Below, in pieces: positions 13,496 through 20,587 of a stretch of DNA of 20,587 nucleotides (positions within the stretch are counted from its first letter, which is position 1; each line of letters starts with the position of its first letter). This stretch comes from Ruminococcus sp. UBA3855 (lineage in GTDB: Bacteria > Bacillota > Clostridia > Oscillospirales > Ruminococcaceae). The notes beneath the pieces are model-generated. The model searched no databases and had not been told where the DNA came from. It was given only the letters and a program-made list of their open reading frames with translations. The position numbers and the translations under genes were made by a program. Location of the stretch: contig DGHF01000123.1 in NCBI GenBank assembly GCA_002392545.1, positions 1-20,587 on the forward strand, read 5' to 3'.

Positions 13496-14766
13496 AGTGC
13501 AATCAATCCTTCTGAAAGCAATTCCTGAACTGCTAACATAATAGAAATTCGGCTGCTATGGTAACTGATACCGCCCTGCATCCAGACGGCGAACGGTTCA
13601 CGGAGCGGGGCATCAGCGGAAAGTTCAATGGAAGCCCCATTAGTGAAAGCCCCTGCCGCCATAATGACTTTATCATCATATCCGGGCATATCCCAAGGTT
13701 CGGGGGTGACATATGCATCAACAGGCGAACCCTTTTGAATGCCCCGACAGAAAGCGCAAAGATTCTCAGCCGAGCGGAGTTCGACAGCGGTCACAATATC
13801 GCCCCTGATTGCATCCGCAGAGGGGGAGCAATGAAAGCCCAATTCCGTGAAAACTTCCGAAGCGAGGACAGCAGTTTTCACGGCATTAGCGACAATATCC
13901 GGAGCAAGAAAAAGCCCCTGAAAAAGTTCCCGATTCATACCGAGAGTACAGCCGACTTCCTTTCCTAATCCGACACAAGTCAGCCGATAGGAACAAAGTT
14001 CCACAAGGTCAGCCCTTCCGGCAATATAACCGCCAGTTCTGGCGATACCGCCACCAGCATTTTTAATCATCGAGCCAATGATTAAATCCGCCCCGATTTC
14101 AAGGGGTTCTTTAATTTCGACAAATTCACCATAGCAATTGTCAACCATAATAATCGCATCTGGATTGACCTCACGGATATTTTGGCATATAATTTCCAGT
14201 TCGTCAATGGTAAAAGCCTCACGGAGGGAATACCCCCTTGACCGCTGAATATAAGCAACTTTCGCATTTCTGACAGCATTCCGGACAGCAGAAATATCTG
14301 GTTTTCCGTTTTTATCAAGGTCAACAATGGAATAATTGACTCCGAAATCTTTTAAAGAGCCGTCTCCTTTTTTCCCAGAAATTCCGACAACTTCATGAAG
14401 CGTATCATAAGGCATCCCAGTTGTAAAGACAATTTCGTCATTCGGACGAAGCACCCCGAACAAAGCCACAGAGAGAGTATGTGTGCCGGAAACGAAATTA
14501 TGTCTGACGAGTGCATCTTCCGCCCCCAGAACCTGTGCCCACACCTTGTCAAGAACATCACGCCCCAAATCGCCGTACCCGTAACCAGTACTGATACCGA
14601 AGCAACTTTCACTGACCTTGTTATCTGAAAAGGCTTTGAGGACTTTTGCAGAGTTAAATCTTGTATTTTGTTCGATTCTGTCGAAAACATGACCGCATTT
14701 TTTTTCCGCCTCGCAGATGAGTAATTCAATTTTAGAATCAATTCCAAAAATCTGACTAATTTCCAT
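13492..14766 (-). CDS. Methionine gamma-lyase/aluminium-resistance family PLP enzyme
   Basis: A 424-residue fold-type I PLP enzyme of the Met_gamma_lyase (YnbB, aluminium-resistance) family, cytoplasmic. Members are annotated as Cys/Met lyases, but the physiological substrate is poorly known. Visible hallmarks are STGYGYGDLGRD (60-70), FVSGTHTLSVALFGVLRPND (91-110), MPYDTLHEVVG (118-128), the ring aspartate in MVDNCYGEF (D209) and Schiff-base lysine in GSMIKNAGGG (K235). The C-terminal TPEPWDMPGYDDKVIMAAGA is typical. Length is normal. It overlaps the end of the GNAT gene by 11 bases and the next gene by 4, so the three are translated as a unit. Confidence 0.92.
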   Translation of the reverse strand: MEISQIFGIDSKIELLICEAEKKCGHVFDRIEQNTRFNSAKVLKAFSDNKVSESCFGISTGYGYGDLGRDVLDKVWAQVLGAEDALVRHNFVSGTHTLSVALFGVLRPNDEIVFTTGMPYDTLHEVVGISGKKGDGSLKDFGVNYSIVDLDKNGKPDISAVRNAVRNAKVAYIQRSRGYSLREAFTIDELEIICQNIREVNPDAIIMVDNCYGEFVEIKEPLEIGADLIIGSMIKNAGGGIARTGGYIAGRADLVELCSYRLTCVGLGKEVGCTLGMNRELFQGLFLAPDIVANAVKTAVLASEVFTELGFHCSPSADAIRGDIVTAVELRSAENLCAFCRGIQKGSPVDAYVTPEPWDMPGYDDKVIMAAGAFTNGASIELSADAPLREPFAVWMQGGISYHSSRISIMLAVQELLSEGLIAL

Positions 14767-15541
14767 TATCCAAAAGTCCTTTCATGAGTTGGTTTTCATC
14801 CTGCCGGAGTTCGAGAACGAATTCCGTTTCTTTGACAATAAATCCGATTTCCCTGTAAAAGCTTTCCCGAATATCAAGCGCATACAAAACAGCCTCTTTA
14901 TTGAACTGAGCGAGAAACCACGCAAGCCATCTCAAAAAAGCCCTTGCATGACCCAGTCCACGAGCTTCCGGAAGAGTCGCCACCTGCCCAACTAAAACTT
15001 TATCATCAATATCAAACATGATAGTTGCAGTTGTGCTGTTTTTGTAGGTAAACACATGACTGATACCGTGACGGCATCTATGGGAAGTATCTGTCAGCCA
15101 CAAAGCATAGTCTTGCAAGTTGGGAAAACCAGCCTGCAAAATTTTGTAAACGTCATCAAGAGAGGGATTCATTTCAACGAACTGTTCGACTTCAATCGCC
15201 GAAGAATCGGGTTGCAGTTGAAAAGTTGTCCGGTGCAGTGACTGATATTCTGGCAGTTTTTCGGCAAGAATCGCCCTGACAGGCTCATCACATTCGACAC
15301 GGAACGGCTGATGCATCCGGATAAAAGCAGACAAATCCTCTGCTTCTTCGGGTGCAGAGTTGACAATTAACATGGTACTGTTGAAAATGAGAAGAATGCC
15401 ATTTTCTCCGACTGTAAAAAATTGACAGAACGGATATTCCAGACCATATGCCTTATACATGGAATACATTTTTCTCCCTCTCCAAGTTTTCCGGAGGAGG
15501 TAAGTATTCAATTCAAATTCTTTGGTAATTTGTCTAATCAT
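14756..15541 (-). CDS. GNAT-family N-acetyltransferase
   Basis: A 261-residue protein with two parts. Residues about 1-120 are a mixed N-terminal domain without recognised motif. Residues about 120-245 are a GNAT domain with the acetyl-CoA loop VATLPEARGLGHARAFLRWL at 187-206, containing the R/Q-x-x-G-x-G/A pattern, and a C-terminal motif B-like stretch YALDIRESFYREIGFIVKE. The two-part form resembles GNATs in which the N-terminal domain is a degenerate GNAT repeat. Substrate is unknown. ATG at 15541 follows AAAGGAT with longish spacing. It overlaps the following PLP-enzyme gene by 11 bases and sits 30 bases after the O-acetyltransferase gene. Confidence 0.88.
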   Translation of the reverse strand: MIRQITKEFELNTYLLRKTWRGRKMYSMYKAYGLEYPFCQFFTVGENGILLIFNSTMLIVNSAPEEAEDLSAFIRMHQPFRVECDEPVRAILAEKLPEYQSLHRTTFQLQPDSSAIEVEQFVEMNPSLDDVYKILQAGFPNLQDYALWLTDTSHRCRHGISHVFTYKNSTTATIMFDIDDKVLVGQVATLPEARGLGHARAFLRWLAWFLAQFNKEAVLYALDIRESFYREIGFIVKETEFVLELRQDENQLMKGLLDNGN

Positions 15542-15571
15542 TCATTCAATATCCTTTCTGTCGTTTTGAGA

Positions 15572-16186
15572 TTAGAATAAATTTTTCAAATAGATAGAAT
15601 CATTTTCAGTAATCTGCCGGATAACACGGCAAGGATTGCCGACCGCTAAGGAGTGCGCCGGAATATCTCTTGTCACGACACTTCCAGCCCCGATGACACA
15701 GCCTTCCCCGATAGTAACACCACCACAGATTTTAACATCAGATGCAATCCAACATCCGTCCCCAATCGTGATAGGTGCTCCGTATTCTAGGTCATAATAT
15801 GAACCGTCCTCACGTTGTTTGAGATTACGTTCCTCAGCAATGAGAGGATGCAAAGGCGTTAAAATCGAACAATTACACCCAAAAAACACATCATTCCCGA
15901 CAGTGACAGGGCAAGTATCCAAAATAGTGAGATTGAAATTTGCAAAGCATCTTTTCCCGAAAGTAGTAAATTCGCCATAATCAACATGAATCGGTGCAAG
16001 AATATCTGTACCCTCACCGAGATGGGGAAATAATTGTTGTAAAATAGCGGTTCTTTCTTCGGTCTGTCCTTCATGCAGGGAATTGAAATCCATACAAAGG
16101 TCATGAGCCTGAACTCTTTTTTCCGCTAAAATTTTATCAGAAGGGTCATAAATCAACCCTTTGAGCATTTTTTCCTGTTCCGTCAT
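15572..16186 (-). CDS. Maltose/galactoside O-acetyltransferase family (left-handed beta helix)
   Basis: A 204-residue acetyltransferase of the LacA/Maa/NodL type, which transfers acetyl from acetyl-CoA to a sugar hydroxyl in the cytoplasm. The N-terminal cap begins MTEQEKMLKGLIYDPSD, typical of Maa proteins. Hexapeptide repeats follow from about residue 60, with FTTFGKRCFANFNLTILD, VTVGNDVFFGCNCSILTPLH containing the catalytic His (H113), and ITIGDGCWIASDVKICGGV and GCVIGAGSVVTRDIPAHSLA. The C-terminus AVGNPCRVIR is standard. Length is normal. The ribosome site AAAGGAG lies 8 bases before ATG at 16186. The natural substrate in this family is often uncertain. Confidence 0.93.
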   Translation of the reverse strand: MTEQEKMLKGLIYDPSDKILAEKRVQAHDLCMDFNSLHEGQTEERTAILQQLFPHLGEGTDILAPIHVDYGEFTTFGKRCFANFNLTILDTCPVTVGNDVFFGCNCSILTPLHPLIAEERNLKQREDGSYYDLEYGAPITIGDGCWIASDVKICGGVTIGEGCVIGAGSVVTRDIPAHSLAVGNPCRVIRQITENDSIYLKNLF

Positions 16187-16201
16187 TTTGGCAACTCCTT
16201 T

Positions 16202-17227
16202 TTAAAGTTCATGAATTTTGAAGAGCATTTTTTCAGCCAACAAATAACTCTGTTCCATATCGCTGATTTGAGCGACAGTAAACGGCGAATGCAGATAACG
16301 GCAGGGAATAGAGATTGCCATAGTCCTTACACCATCTCTTGAAACGTGAACCGAGCCCGCATCATTACCGCCGGCGATTCTGGTTTTAGTCTGACAAGGG
16401 ATATTCAATTTTTCAGCCTCTTCAAAAGCCATACGGAACAATTCCTTGTCATAAATTGTCGCCCTGTCCATGAAGGAAACGACTGCACCGCCACCCAGAC
16501 GGCACACTGCCCCGTCACCCTTGACACCATCAAGGTCAGCAGCTGTTGTAGTTTCGAGGATGATAGCAAAATCAGGATTGACCGCAAAAGACGCAGGTTT
16601 TGAACCTCTTAACCCAATTTCTTCTTGTACAAAGAACGCAAACCAAGTATCAAAAGGAATTTCCCCCTCCAGCATTTTCAGCATGCATGCACAGCCGAAA
16701 CGGTCATCAATTGCCTTAGAAGCAACTTTATTACCGCCCAATTCCGTCCATTCGCTGTAATAATAGACGGAATCGCCATAATGCACCAATTTTTGAGCAT
16801 CTTCTTTGGAACGTGCGCCAATGTCAAGAACGAGGTCTTTTTTTGTTGGTTTTTCGTCACGCTGTTTAGGGCTTAAATTATGAACCGGAACAGACCCGAC
16901 AACACCAATCCCGACATTTGGAACTTGCACTGCCCTGCCAATGACAACATCAGGGTCAATTCCTCCGACAGTATCAAGAACAATTCTGCCATCTGGTCTG
17001 AATCCGGTCACAATCAAACCGACTTCATCCATATGCGCCCCGATTAAAACCGTATGTTTCGGGAAATGTTTACCTTTTTTATGAACCAGCAGATTACCAA
17101 GGGCATCCGTGCGCATTTCGAGAATATGGGGGAAATTTTGAATTTTCTCCTGCAAATAATTTCTGACAGCGGTTTCATCTCCTGAAGTGCCGTTGATGGC
17201 ACAAAGTTCTTTCAAATAATTCAGCAT
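16202..17227 (-). CDS. M42 family metallo-aminopeptidase, copy 2
   Basis: A 341-residue dinuclear metal aminopeptidase (M42, FrvX/glutamyl-aminopeptidase/CelM group) that trims peptides in the cytoplasm, usually as a dodecamer. Metal and catalytic residues are visible: GAHMDEVGLIV (H65, D67), KAIDDRFGC (D174), VQEEIGLRG (E202 catalytic, E203 metal), IILETTTAADLDG (E225) and RYLHSPF (H313). The start is ATG at 17227, overlapping the upstream stop, with GAGGGGGTG as ribosome site; a GTG at 17236 would sit on top of that site. It is paralogous to the gene just upstream, so a heteromeric or divided-specificity pair is possible. Confidence 0.94.
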   Translation of the reverse strand: MLNYLKELCAINGTSGDETAVRNYLQEKIQNFPHILEMRTDALGNLLVHKKGKHFPKHTVLIGAHMDEVGLIVTGFRPDGRIVLDTVGGIDPDVVIGRAVQVPNVGIGVVGSVPVHNLSPKQRDEKPTKKDLVLDIGARSKEDAQKLVHYGDSVYYYSEWTELGGNKVASKAIDDRFGCACMLKMLEGEIPFDTWFAFFVQEEIGLRGSKPASFAVNPDFAIILETTTAADLDGVKGDGAVCRLGGGAVVSFMDRATIYDKELFRMAFEEAEKLNIPCQTKTRIAGGNDAGSVHVSRDGVRTMAISIPCRYLHSPFTVAQISDMEQSYLLAEKMLFKIHEL

Positions 17228-18240
17228 TCCCTGCACCCCCTCAGATAATTTGCTAAAAGCAGACCAGTATTTTTCACATCTTCAATGTCAATGACTTCCA
17301 CAGGAGTGTGCATATAATCCAGCGGAATGGAAACCGTACAAGCCCGAACTCCTTCACGGCAAGTGCTGAACTGGTCAGCATTTGTGCCAGTTGTGCCGTT
17401 CATGACTTCATACTGATAGGGAATGTTGTTTTCATCAGCGCATTTTACAAGGTCACGGCTGATTTTTCTGGAAAGGGAAGGCGAAAAGCCAATCATTGCA
17501 CCCTTTCCCATAATTCCAGTACCATCCGAACCGTCACCGGCAAAGGAAACATCAACTGCTAATGCAATATCAGGATTTGCCGAAAAACAGCCAATTCTTG
17601 CGCCACGTTCGCCGACTTCTTCTTGTGTCGAGAACAAAGCCGTGACTTTACAAGGAATTTCTTCATCCTGCAACAAATCCAAAGCATACAGAATCGAAGC
17701 TACACCGCAACGGTCATCCAATGCAGGGGCAGTAATTTTTCCGCCCATCATTTCAGCATAAACTCCACAAAATGTCACACTGTCGCCAATGTGCAGAATT
17801 TTTTTCAATTCATCCGCAGAATATCCGGTGTCAATGCGGACTTGTTCAATTCTCTGCACTTGTTCTTCACCGTTGGAAAGATGAGGGGGCAAAGTGGAGA
17901 TAATGCCGTCAATGGTTTTAGTGCCGTGCAATTTGACATGCTGGTCAGGGAAAATCCGTCTGTCAAGACCGCCAATATTTCCGACAGTAACAAAGCCGTC
18001 ATCCGTGATACTGGTCACAATCAAGCCCACTTGGTCAATATGAGCGTCTAACAGAACATGAGGAGCATTTTCATTAGAATTTCCCATAGTTCCCATGACA
18101 TTGCCGTGTGAAATATGTGCATTGGAGCAATAATTTTTCAGAAAGGAAAGAGCCATTTCAGATGCTTTTGTCTCATCTCCTGAAATACCTTTTACGACAC
18201 AAAGAGTATAGAGCATCTTTTTCAATGTAACATCTGTCAT
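17221..18240 (-). CDS. M42 family metallo-aminopeptidase, copy 1
   Basis: A 339-residue M42 peptidase. The active site is complete: LDAHIDQVGLIV (H67, D69), APALDDRCG (D175), TQEEVGERG (E207, E208), VDVSFAGD (D230) and DYMHTPV (H311). It differs substantially from its neighbour outside these motifs, so the duplication is old. ATG at 18240 shares one base with the murD stop (TAATG) and follows AAAGGAG inside murD, so it is coupled to murD. It overlaps copy 2 by 7 bases. A role in cell-wall or nutritional peptide turnover is possible from the context but not shown. Confidence 0.93.
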   Translation of the reverse strand: MTDVTLKKMLYTLCVVKGISGDETKASEMALSFLKNYCSNAHISHGNVMGTMGNSNENAPHVLLDAHIDQVGLIVTSITDDGFVTVGNIGGLDRRIFPDQHVKLHGTKTIDGIISTLPPHLSNGEEQVQRIEQVRIDTGYSADELKKILHIGDSVTFCGVYAEMMGGKITAPALDDRCGVASILYALDLLQDEEIPCKVTALFSTQEEVGERGARIGCFSANPDIALAVDVSFAGDGSDGTGIMGKGAMIGFSPSLSRKISRDLVKCADENNIPYQYEVMNGTTGTNADQFSTCREGVRACTVSIPLDYMHTPVEVIDIEDVKNTGLLLANYLRGCREC

Positions 18241-19631
18241 TATGAAAGCTCCTTTACCAGTCGTTTAAAGTGCTGACCTCTGACCTCGAAATTGGGGTAC
18301 AAGTCGAAGCTTGCACAAGCCGGAGACAATGTCACAATATCGCCATTTTGCGCCTCTCTGTGAGCGATTTCAACCGCCTGTTCCATGGAATCCGCATGAA
18401 GGATATGGATTTTTTCAGGGTCGTAATTGTTCGCAGAGGTAACAGCCTTTTCAATTTTATCCGCAGTCACGCCCATGAGAATCAACAGCTTGACACGTTC
18501 GCAGACAGTTTCCGCCATCGGTTCAAAAGGAATTTTCTTGTCATAACCGCCAGCCAATACAATGATTTTCTGATTGAAAGAACGCAAACCCGCTAACACT
18601 CTTGTGGGGCTTGTAGCGATACTGTCATTATACCACTTGACACCATTCAATTCACGGACGAATTCAATTCGATGTTCCACACCACCAAATTCTTTCGCCA
18701 CTCTCACAATGTCGGCAATATCCACATCTCCCCAGAGTGCAGAAATCACACCGAGAAAATTTTCAACATTATGCATTCCCGGAATTCTGATTTCATCCTT
18801 GTGAACCACCGGAATGACAACGCCTTTTTCGATATAACATAACATTCCGTCATCACGGAGAAATGCACCACGTTCAGGGGTAGTCTGTCTTGTGAACCAG
18901 TTCAGTTTTCCACGAACAATAGGAGCTAATGCCCTTGTACCCTCGTTGTCATAATTGAGAACGGTTCTGGAAAAAGCGTTCTGATGTGCAATCAGGTTAA
19001 TTTTACACTGTGTATATTCTTCCATTGTTCCATGTACATCAAGGTGATTGGGAGTGATATTGGTAATCAATGCCACATCCGGAGACTTTCTCATAGAAAT
19101 CAGCTGAAAACTGGACAATTCCACAACGGCTGCATCATCTTCCTTGATAGTTTCGATAATCGGCAACAATGCACGACCGATATTTCCGCCCTTGTGAACT
19201 GTTTTTCCATGTTGTGCCAAGATTTCAGCAATCAAAGTGGTGGAAGTGGATTTTCCGTCCGAACCAGTGACAGCATAAATCTTGCAGGGGCAGAGGTCAA
19301 AAAAGACTTCCATTTCAGACGTAATCACAACACCCTGTTCTCTTGCCTTCGTCAATGCAGGGTTATTGAAATACATTCCAGGGGTACGGAATACCACGTC
19401 AAAATCTGTCAGAGAATCGAGATAATTTTCACCAAGAATGAATTTCACACCCAAAGCGGAAAGTTTGTCATAAGTTTCCTGAAATTTATCAGCACTGCGC
19501 TTGTCACAGACAGTCACAGCAATTCCTTTTTCACGGAATACAGTGATTAACTCCGTATGGCTGACTCCTGTCCCAATAAAAGCAACATTCTTTTGCTTCA
19601 TGCTTTCAAAAAAATTCTGAATTTGACTCAT
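18240..19631 (-). CDS. murD: UDP-N-acetylmuramoylalanine--D-glutamate ligase
   Basis: MurD adds D-glutamate to UDP-MurNAc-L-Ala with ATP in cytoplasmic peptidoglycan precursor synthesis. The 463-residue protein has an N-terminal Rossmann-like domain (1-115) with VAFIGTGVSHTEL, the ATP P-loop VTGSDGKSTSTT (121-132), LSSFQL (172-177), ITPNHLDVHGTMEEY (192-206) followed by the probable carbamylated lysine K210, and the C-terminal ligase domain with GVEHRIEFV and NDSIATSP. The P-loop form GSDGKS differs from the common GTNGKT, a form I recall from clostridia. ATG at 19631 has AGGAGG upstream. It is outside any division-wall cluster here and leads the operon with two peptidases. Confidence 0.96.
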   Translation of the reverse strand: MSQIQNFFESMKQKNVAFIGTGVSHTELITVFREKGIAVTVCDKRSADKFQETYDKLSALGVKFILGENYLDSLTDFDVVFRTPGMYFNNPALTKAREQGVVITSEMEVFFDLCPCKIYAVTGSDGKSTSTTLIAEILAQHGKTVHKGGNIGRALLPIIETIKEDDAAVVELSSFQLISMRKSPDVALITNITPNHLDVHGTMEEYTQCKINLIAHQNAFSRTVLNYDNEGTRALAPIVRGKLNWFTRQTTPERGAFLRDDGMLCYIEKGVVIPVVHKDEIRIPGMHNVENFLGVISALWGDVDIADIVRVAKEFGGVEHRIEFVRELNGVKWYNDSIATSPTRVLAGLRSFNQKIIVLAGGYDKKIPFEPMAETVCERVKLLILMGVTADKIEKAVTSANNYDPEKIHILHADSMEQAVEIAHREAQNGDIVTLSPACASFDLYPNFEVRGQHFKRLVKELS

Positions 19632-19668
19632 AAATAACCTCCTGAATCATAAAAAATTATCCTTTCTC

Positions 19669-19697
19669 ATTATAGCAGATTATCAAAAAAAAATCAA
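19669..19697 (-). promoter_or_regulatory. Sigma-A promoter of murD operon
   Basis: On the minus strand TTGATT (plus 19692-19697) and perfect TATAAT (plus 19669-19674) are 17 bases apart, placing the start near 19662 and a leader of about 31 bases before murD. A run of nine T lies in and just after the -35 region. Confidence 0.82.
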
Positions 19698-19788
19698 TCC
19701 TAACAGCAATTTTTTCATAAATAAAATCTGTATTTTTTGAACCCACACCAGAAACCGCCCGATTTCATAAAATTATTACAAAAAAGAC

Positions 19789-19817
19789 TTGCATTTTTGG
19801 GAATGTTGTGGTATACT
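19789..19817 (+). promoter_or_regulatory. Sigma-A promoter of zinc-ribbon gene
   Basis: TTGCAT (19789-19794) and TATACT (19812-19817) are separated by 17 bases, with a predicted start near 19824 and a 43-base leader. It diverges from the murD promoter within the 235-base intergenic region. Confidence 0.8.
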
Positions 19818-19866
19818 ATAATAGTAAAATTATCTATGGCATATCCCAGTAAAGGAGGAAATCAAC

Positions 19867-20587
19867 ATGGGATTTTTTGATAAACTCGGCGCACAGCTTA
19901 CCAATGCCGGCAGAACCGTTTCACAGAATGTGAAAAATGCAAGTGATTCCAACTCATTGAATCGTGAAATCAACAGTCACCAGAAAAATATTCAGCAGAA
20001 ATACGCTGAAATCGGTCAGCTTTTCTACGAGAAGTACAGCCTAGCTCCTGAAAGCGACTTTGCAGAACAGATGGCTTCCATTAAAAATTCAATGCAGGAA
20101 ATTGTCAGACTGCAAGCCGAAATTGAAGAGGTCAAAGCCAGAAAAGCAGAACTTGTTCCCATTCCGGAAGACTCGCCCAAAACAACCACTGCACCCACCG
20201 CAATGGTATGCACAAAATGCGGAAATACTTATGATGCTTCGCAGATTTTCTGTTCGGTATGTGGTGAAAAATTAGTTCCGCAGTTCCCCACTCCGGTTCA
20301 GGAAAGCACTATTTCCCAGCCTGCAAAGCCTGCTGAAACAGTGATTCCCGAACCTGCACAGCCTGTTGAGAATATTATTCCTGAACCTGCACAGCCTATT
20401 GAAAATGTCATTCCTGAACCTGCACAGCCTGTTGATGATGTTAAAATTGACCTTTCCATGAAAGAACCGCTCCCCCAAGAGGATAATTTTTCCCTTGAGG
20501 AAGGTGTCAAGGTGGACTTTTCAAAAGAAGATGTTCAGGTCAGAGATATTAAACTGTCTCCGGCTTCGAAATTCTGTACTGTGTGCG
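19867..20587 (+). CDS. Zinc-ribbon protein with tandem PEPAQP repeats, partial
   Basis: An open frame of 240 codons without stop runs off the right edge. ATG at 19867 has AAAGGAGG eight bases upstream. The N-terminus MGFFDKLGAQLTNAGRTVSQ precedes a predicted coiled coil at about 30-95 (LNREINSHQKNIQQKYAEIG, then IVRLQAEIEEVKARKAEL). A zinc ribbon follows at 115-132 (CTKCG and CSVCG), then a Pro-rich linker with three 11-residue repeats (159-191), an acidic stretch, and the first Cys pair of a second ribbon (C237, C240). There is no membrane segment in the visible part. The family of coiled-coil plus zinc-ribbon proteins is common in clostridia without assigned role. The C-terminus is unseen. 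Confidence 0.88.
   Translation, partial: MGFFDKLGAQLTNAGRTVSQNVKNASDSNSLNREINSHQKNIQQKYAEIGQLFYEKYSLAPESDFAEQMASIKNSMQEIVRLQAEIEEVKARKAELVPIPEDSPKTTTAPTAMVCTKCGNTYDASQIFCSVCGEKLVPQFPTPVQESTISQPAKPAETVIPEPAQPVENIIPEPAQPIENVIPEPAQPVDDVKIDLSMKEPLPQEDNFSLEEGVKVDFSKEDVQVRDIKLSPASKFCTVC
20341..20439 (+). repeat. Three tandem 33-base repeats inside the zinc-ribbon gene
   Basis: Three in-frame copies of 33 bases encode I-P-E-P-A-Q-P-(V/I)-(E/D)-(N/D) units spaced by I or V. The core word GAACCTGCACAGCCT is identical in all copies, which indicates recent or ongoing copy-number change by slippage or recombination. Confidence 0.93.

Overview
The window looks like chromosomal DNA of a low-to-moderate GC Firmicute, most likely a Ruminococcus-like member of the Oscillospiraceae (Clostridia). 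The basis is strong AGGAGG-type ribosome sites, consensus sigma-A promoters, a loop-expanded YidC, the serC-serA pair, paired M42 peptidases and the style of the protein sequences. The taxon is inferred; no rRNA gene is present.

Region 1 (1-2390, minus strand) is the ribosome and membrane-insertion block rpmH-rnpA-yidD-yidC-jag. It is read from a near-perfect promoter at 2474-2502, and a terminator-like hairpin lies between rpmH and rnpA. dnaA, often the divergent neighbour of rpmH, is absent from the window. Region 2 (2391-5189, plus strand) is a 468-base divergent intergenic region followed by serC and serA, the first two enzymes of serine synthesis. It ends in a strong, probably bidirectional terminator.

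Region 3 (5194-11808, minus strand) is a very compact phage-type operon of nine genes: small terminase, large terminase, portal, major capsid protein, prohead protease with a Cys/His cluster, head-tail connector, two small head/tail proteins and a baseplate-hub-like protein. The frames are open and catalytic motifs are retained in TerL and, by motif, in the protease. Most downstream genes overlap by a few bases. No integrase, repressor, replication, tape-measure, sheath, lysis or host-recognition gene is seen, and no attachment repeats were found. A strong terminator separates the operon from the upstream genes, and no clear sigma-A promoter lies in front of terS, only two overlapping dyads. 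I read it as either a domesticated gene-transfer-agent-like or capsid-forming element, or a well-preserved prophage core. This is the most interesting part of the window.

Region 4 (11951-19631, minus strand) is a probable long operon led by murD. After murD come two tandem M42 aminopeptidases, a maltose/galactoside-type O-acetyltransferase, a GNAT acetyltransferase, a PLP enzyme of the methionine gamma-lyase/aluminium-resistance family, a small acidic protein and two membrane proteins of unknown function. Region 5 (19632-20587) is a divergent promoter region and the 5' part of a zinc-ribbon protein gene with an 11-residue tandem repeat, running off the end of the window.

No tRNA, rRNA, CRISPR array, insertion sequence or riboswitch was recognised.
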